From: Nanobdellota archaeon | GTDB lineage: Archaea; Nanobdellota; Nanobdellia; Parvarchaeales; Parvarchaeaceae | Assembly: GCA_021836125.1 (NCBI GenBank) | Contig: JAKBJF010000003.1 | Coordinates: forward strand, 1-35,611 | Length of the DNA stretch: 35,611 nt | Direction: 5' to 3' | Part shown: positions 31,909 through 35,611 of the stretch, piece by piece | How positions within the stretch are numbered: the stretch's first letter is position 1 | Layout: every line of letters starts with the position of its first letter | The notes under the pieces: generated by a model | The model's database searches: none | What the model was told of the DNA's origin: nothing | The model's input: only the letters and a program-made list of their open reading frames with translations | Program-made: the position numbers and the translations under genes

Positions 31909-33840
31909 TCATATGGATTCTTTGGTATTAATCGCTAAATCGCCAATATCGCCGCCAAATGGAACAGAACCGAAGGTGCTTATAACTTGATTACTACTCG
32001 TGTTTATCACGGAAAAAGCGCTTCCGCCAAGAGTGATGGTGTAAACGAACTTACCATCGGGAGTTATCGCTATAACACCCGCTCCCGAAGTTCCTATAGT
32101 TGTTATTATCGAATTCGTTGTCGTATTTATAACGACAATGACACTGCCACTTATAGATACATACGCAAGTTTACCGTTCGGAGTTATCGCTATTCCTTCC
32201 GGGTTCCCGCCCAATGAAGTTACAGTGTATAGTACCTTATTGCTGGATGTATTGATTACAGAGACTGCCTTTGCGCCATAATCCGCAACGTAAGCAAGTT
32301 TACCGTTCGGAGTTATCGCTATTCCTTCTGGTTCTATACCGACAGGAATGGTCGCAATGGTAGAAAAAGTGGAGGTATCTACAACTGAGACCGTATTATC
32401 ACCATAATTTGCAACATAGACGGACATTCCATTCGGTGTCACTGCTACTCCGTCAGTGCCGGCGCCTACGGTAATGTTCTTTATGATTTTGTATGTAGAC
32501 GTGTCTATTACAGACAAATTGCCCTTAGGTCCATTTACATCGATGTATACGAACCTGCCATCTGCAGAAGTGGTCAATCCGGATGCTGCACCGATGGGAT
32601 AAGGAAATACTATATTGGTTATCGCGGAATAGCTGGAAGTGTTTACAACCGTGACCTCGTCTCCAGCGTGATTAATCATGTATAAAACCTTGCCATTAGG
32701 AGACATTACCGCGTTTAGCGGATAAGACGCACTAATAGAAGCCGGAAAGGCAGTATTGTTGCTGGTATTTATGGCTTCTACAGACCATGGTTCGGTCTCT
32801 GGCGAATATCCGATACGGCATCCTGTAGACGCAAAGAAAGGTACTGGGGTATTATGTCCTGCCGTGACACTACTTGAAGTCTGGTTAGGTACATAAGCAC
32901 TCTCCAAACGACAGTAACCTGATGTAGAATTCATCTGCAGGGGTACACTGTATATAAACGGTCCTCCAGAGCTGCCCGTAAAGGATATAGAAATACCAGA
33001 ACTCACTTTTGTTACGCCGTCGTACGTGATATTCCAGGTATAGCCCGTCGGAAGACCTGATTCAGTAAACATTGTCGTGCAAACGGTTGAAGGTGAGAAT
33101 GTTATGCTCACGGTTGAGCCCACGTTTGCAAAACCAGATGCAGGAGAGGGGGTGAAAGTGGTAGTGCACTGCCCAGTTGTATTTGACAGTGTCTGCACAG
33201 AAAAAGTATAACCTGGCACTGAACCGCTGCTAAAGGGGTTATTGAAGCTTATTGGAGCCTGTCCTTTCGCCTGTTCGGTAATCCCGTTATAAGTAACGCT
33301 CCACCAATATCCTGAAGAATTATAAGGTACGACAGATCTCTTGAATACCGTAAAGAAGGAGGAAAAGAAATAATAAATGCCGTATGTTTCTCCTGCGGAT
33401 AACTTAGCTAGAGATAGGTTAGCGTAATAAAACGCATTGCCGGAGGTGAAGTTATACGTTTTGTATATATACTGTCCGGGATGTACATAGGGAAAAGTTA
33501 TGTTTTTGGTTGCATTGTTCGAAAGATTCTGTCCATTGTAGTTAACGTACAATAATAGGGTAGAATTGCTGAATCGCGAGCACGACGTTGGCGTGGAACA
33601 ATTAAACAAGGTAAAATTAACAGACTGAAAAAGGAGCTCGTTGTTGCTTCCGTTGCCACCACCGCCAGTTTGAGTACCGTTTTGTACTAACCCTATACTC
33701 TTTCCTATATGAGCTAGCTCGTTTATTATTACTGAATTTATGGGGGTTATGAAAGCTATCAGTATTATTATCGCGAGGATTATAACTATTAAAACCACCA
33801 GCGCAAGAGCGGTTATTCCCTTTTTGGAATTCAAAGGCAT
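31909..33840 (-). CDS. Membrane-anchored YVTN beta-propeller surface protein
   Basis: 643 residues. The N terminus has a short basic leader (NSKKGITALALVV) and one hydrophobic helix (about 9-32), a pilin-like or uncleaved anchor. Residues 60-340 are asparagine- and serine-rich beta domains with an ESGLPTGYTWNITYDG motif near 265-280. Residues 345-643 carry about seven YVTN-type beta-propeller blades (GVAVTPNGMSVYVANYGDN and similar, with VVNTS repeats). Many N-x-S/T sequons suggest a glycosylated extracellular protein. Comparable YVTN proteins are S-layer or surface proteins in archaea. Two blades share an exact 35-bp DNA stretch. Confidence 0.88.
   Translation of the reverse strand: MPLNSKKGITALALVVLIVIILAIIILIAFITPINSVIINELAHIGKSIGLVQNGTQTGGGGNGSNNELLFQSVNFTLFNCSTPTSCSRFSNSTLLLYVNYNGQNLSNNATKNITFPYVHPGQYIYKTYNFTSGNAFYYANLSLAKLSAGETYGIYYFFSSFFTVFKRSVVPYNSSGYWWSVTYNGITEQAKGQAPISFNNPFSSGSVPGYTFSVQTLSNTTGQCTTTFTPSPASGFANVGSTVSITFSPSTVCTTMFTESGLPTGYTWNITYDGVTKVSSGISISFTGSSGGPFIYSVPLQMNSTSGYCRLESAYVPNQTSSSVTAGHNTPVPFFASTGCRIGYSPETEPWSVEAINTSNNTAFPASISASYPLNAVMSPNGKVLYMINHAGDEVTVVNTSSYSAITNIVFPYPIGAASGLTTSADGRFVYIDVNGPKGNLSVIDTSTYKIIKNITVGAGTDGVAVTPNGMSVYVANYGDNTVSVVDTSTFSTIATIPVGIEPEGIAITPNGKLAYVADYGAKAVSVINTSSNKVLYTVTSLGGNPEGIAITPNGKLAYVSISGSVIVVINTTTNSIITTIGTSGAGVIAITPDGKFVYTITLGGSAFSVINTSSNQVISTFGSVPFGGDIGDLAINTKESI
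32165..32328 (-). repeat. Exact 35-bp duplication within propeller blades
   Basis: The 35-bp sequences at 32165-32199 and 32294-32328 are identical, 129 bp (43 codons) apart and in frame, both encoding the EGIAITPNGKLAY blade motif. The spacing equals one blade. Confidence 0.85.
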
Positions 33841-33866
33841 ATATTTCTTTTATAGCAGCATTACTT

Positions 33867-34460
33867 TTAATCGTTGCTTGTCCTATAAACTATACAAATA
33901 GGTAAATCAACTGCCTCTTTTTTGTGGAATCTTGCGGTTCTCTTTAATCTTATGTCGCCGAGCTCATATATCTTGAAGCCTTTCTTTTCAGCAAGCGATT
34001 CTGCAAAGTTGTTATGTTTATACAATACAAAGACGTTTTTAGACATTTCATATGCTTTTTCTAGAAATGTCTCAATGCTGAAATTCGTTTGAAAACCGAA
34101 CGGCGGATTCGACAAAACAACATCATAATTACCATGGACATCGAAAAAATCCGCGCAAAACGAAGCACATTCAGTAAGATTTAGTGCGTTTACATTGTCG
34201 GATGCTATCTCTACCGTTTTCGGGTCTATATCGTACATATCCACTTTTTCAGCACCTAAAAGGGCAGCGCCTATCCCGAGTATCCCATTTCCGCAGCCCA
34301 GGTCCGCGACTTTCATAGACTTTAGTCCGACAATTGAATTGATAAAAAATAGAAACGAGACTGCTGTCTTTATATCAGTTTGATATTGTTCAAATTTTAT
34401 TTTTGGCGTATCTATGGGCTTAAGAGAAGACAATTTTCTGGAAAGATTTAGTCTATCCAT
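33867..34460 (-). CDS. METTL5-like N6-adenine RNA methyltransferase
   Basis: 197 residues with a Rossmann methyltransferase fold: FEQYQTD near the N terminus (family: EQY-T), motif I VADLGCGNGILGIGAALLGA at 51-70, acidic DIDP at 77-80, and the N6-amino catalytic motif NPPFGFQ at 118-124. The order and the flanking GA--VD--D pattern fit the METTL5/archaeal relatives that methylate an adenosine of small-subunit rRNA together with Trm112. A Trm112 gene is not in the window. It overlaps gatE by 8 bp. Confidence 0.88.
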   Translation of the reverse strand: MDRLNLSRKLSSLKPIDTPKIKFEQYQTDIKTAVSFLFFINSIVGLKSMKVADLGCGNGILGIGAALLGAEKVDMYDIDPKTVEIASDNVNALNLTECASFCADFFDVHGNYDVVLSNPPFGFQTNFSIETFLEKAYEMSKNVFVLYKHNNFAESLAEKKGFKIYELGDIRLKRTARFHKKEAVDLPICIVYRTSND

Positions 34461-35611
34461 GTTTTACAAGCTTCGACGCTATCTCATACGCGTCCTTTGC
34501 ATCGAATGAGTGACCCAGTATGTCTCTCAAGTTAGTTATGATCGTGTCCACCCGCATTTCCTTGTTTGAAGTCATCAATTTATTTATTGCGTTTTCAAGT
34601 TCTTTGCGGGATATTTTCTTTAAAGAAAACTTCTCTATTGTTTCCTTTACCGAGTGTGATCTCCCCATAGCAATGCTTTCCATTATGAATCTCGCTGAAT
34701 CCCTCGCTACTGTTCCGTTTGATATAAGTCTTATTATTTCCTCTATGTCTCTGTCGCCTACCAAGTAACCGAATTTTCTTTTTACGTATCTGTAGTCATC
34801 TACCATAATTGAAACGAGCACGCTGAAAGGCACTGAGAATTTTTTATGAAGATCGATGGCTTTCTCGAGCTTGTTTGAGGATATCAGCATATTCAAGAAT
34901 TCCTCGCTTAAACCGTATTGCTTCTCTATCTTTTCTAGACTCAAGTCCGAATACGAAGCCGCACTGTCCATTATCTCTTTGCTGACTTTTACTATCGGAA
35001 GGTCCGTTTCCACGTACATCCTGTCTTTTCCGCCCATTGGCCGCATGAACATGGTAGAATTATCTTCCAAAACAAGTCTAACTTCAGATGGGACTGTGGA
35101 AAGCAGCGATGAAATCCTGTTGTACATATCCGTTAATACCTTCTCTAAAAACGTTTTTACTGCTGGGTCGGATCTATTCTTATTTATTATTGATATTGCG
35201 AATGCATCATTTTCGCCACACTCTAAGTGCTTTGCTATACCGTTCTTTTCCGCTTCGGATATGCCGTACGCTGGTAGTTCATCGGAATGTATTATGCCTG
35301 CACCGTCCTTTATCTTTAGATAGTCACTTACTTCCGTGCCGAATCTCTTGCCTTCAAAAAGCTCTGTACCGAGCAATCCTTTCATGCTCGTTAATCTTAC
35401 GCCTATTATAATCTTGCCCTCTGAATTGCTTTTCTTTATTATATTGGATTCGGTCGCTGCAAAAACATCGTTTATTTCCTTGTATTCAAGCGCCTTCATT
35501 TCTTTTAGAAGATAATTCTTTTCCTTCTGTATTTGAAGAAGAGAAGACTGCCGTTTGTATTCGTTCATTATTACTCTGTCCATCTCCCTTATATTTTGGA
35601 AGCAGATCGGA
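34453..35611 (-). CDS. gatE: Glu-tRNA(Gln) amidotransferase subunit GatE, C-terminal part (runs off right edge)
   Basis: At least 386 codons to the window edge; the frame is open through the last base, so the start lies outside. Visible are the end of the catalytic cradle (MNEYKRQSSLLQIQKE), the GAD-like insert domain with LLGTEL, RFGTEVSDYLKI and GIIHSDELPAYGI, DNSTMFMRPMGGKDRMYVETD, and the helical YqeY-like tail that contacts tRNA. GatDE converts Glu-tRNA-Gln to Gln-tRNA-Gln, so this archaeon makes Gln-tRNA indirectly. An internal ATG at 35583 is not the true start. The stop overlaps the METTL5-like gene by 8 bp. Confidence 0.94.
   Translation of the reverse strand, partial: PICFQNIREMDRVIMNEYKRQSSLLQIQKEKNYLLKEMKALEYKEINDVFAATESNIIKKSNSEGKIIIGVRLTSMKGLLGTELFEGKRFGTEVSDYLKIKDGAGIIHSDELPAYGISEAEKNGIAKHLECGENDAFAISIINKNRSDPAVKTFLEKVLTDMYNRISSLLSTVPSEVRLVLEDNSTMFMRPMGGKDRMYVETDLPIVKVSKEIMDSAASYSDLSLEKIEKQYGLSEEFLNMLISSNKLEKAIDLHKKFSVPFSVLVSIMVDDYRYVKRKFGYLVGDRDIEEIIRLISNGTVARDSARFIMESIAMGRSHSVKETIEKFSLKKISRKELENAINKLMTSNKEMRVDTIITNLRDILGHSFDAKDAYEIASKLVKHG

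Noticed and set aside
34453-35583. GatE as a truncated gene starting at ATG 35583.
   Set aside because: The same frame stays open to the last base of the window with sequence that fits GatE, so the gene simply continues outside.

Overview
The window is a gene-dense piece of an archaeal chromosome. The archaeal markers are aIF2-gamma, ribosomal proteins S6e and S8e, Alba, GatE, fibrillarin/Nop5, archaeal-type GAPDH and phosphoglycerate mutase (ApgM), a Dph2 homologue, class III (pilin-type) signal peptides, and a tRNA-Leu with a bulge-helix-bulge intron at 37/38. TATA boxes lie about 23-30 nt upstream of many start codons, which suggests leaderless mRNAs; only a few genes have strong Shine-Dalgarno sites. 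A zinc-containing ferredoxin of the Sulfolobus/Thermoplasma kind and surface proteins with the 'ESGLP-G--W' motif point to an acidophile. Domain-trimmed versions of conserved proteins (Dph2, Nop5), short overlaps between genes and a bacterial-type ThrRS suggest a small-genome DPANN lineage such as Micrarchaeota (ARMAN-like). That placement is inference.

Layout. 1-4190: an information-processing run on the minus strand (S6e, aIF2-gamma, PIN protein, Alba, FKBP edge fragment), with a shortened Dph2 and an unknown protein divergent on plus. 4190-8530: small membrane protein, ArsB/NhaD-type transporter, HtrA-like protease divergent from a PadR regulator over two operator-like palindromes, histidine phosphatase, unknown protein. 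8530-11640: GAPDH and PGK genes, then an EamA transporter. 11640-15010: a loose region with four tRNA genes (Lys, Val, Ser, Leu), three unrecognised or accessory genes, a zinc ferredoxin, and a 30-bp repeat pair bracketing one unknown gene.

15050-18253 is the most unusual part. Two adjacent genes together appear to encode four triphosphate-tunnel (CYTH/VTC-like) domains and one uridine-kinase-like P-loop domain: a CYTH-kinase-CYTH protein beside a VTC-like plus CYTH protein. I read this as a polyphosphate, triphosphate or nucleotide-handling module; the function is unknown. 18374-23366: membrane protein, metallo-beta-lactamase-fold hydrolase, S8e, RecA-fold protein, then thrS behind a winged-helix gene that seems to be split by a +1 frameshift.

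23447-35611: a large pilin-like surface protein paired with a KaiC-like ATPase; PolX, ApgM and a coiled-coil protein; fibrillarin and an N-terminally shortened Nop5; a YVTN beta-propeller surface protein; a METTL5-like methyltransferase; and the C-terminal part of GatE running off the right edge. GAPDH, PGK and ApgM together cover three consecutive steps of lower glycolysis/gluconeogenesis. I saw no CRISPR array, insertion sequence, integrase or rRNA gene.
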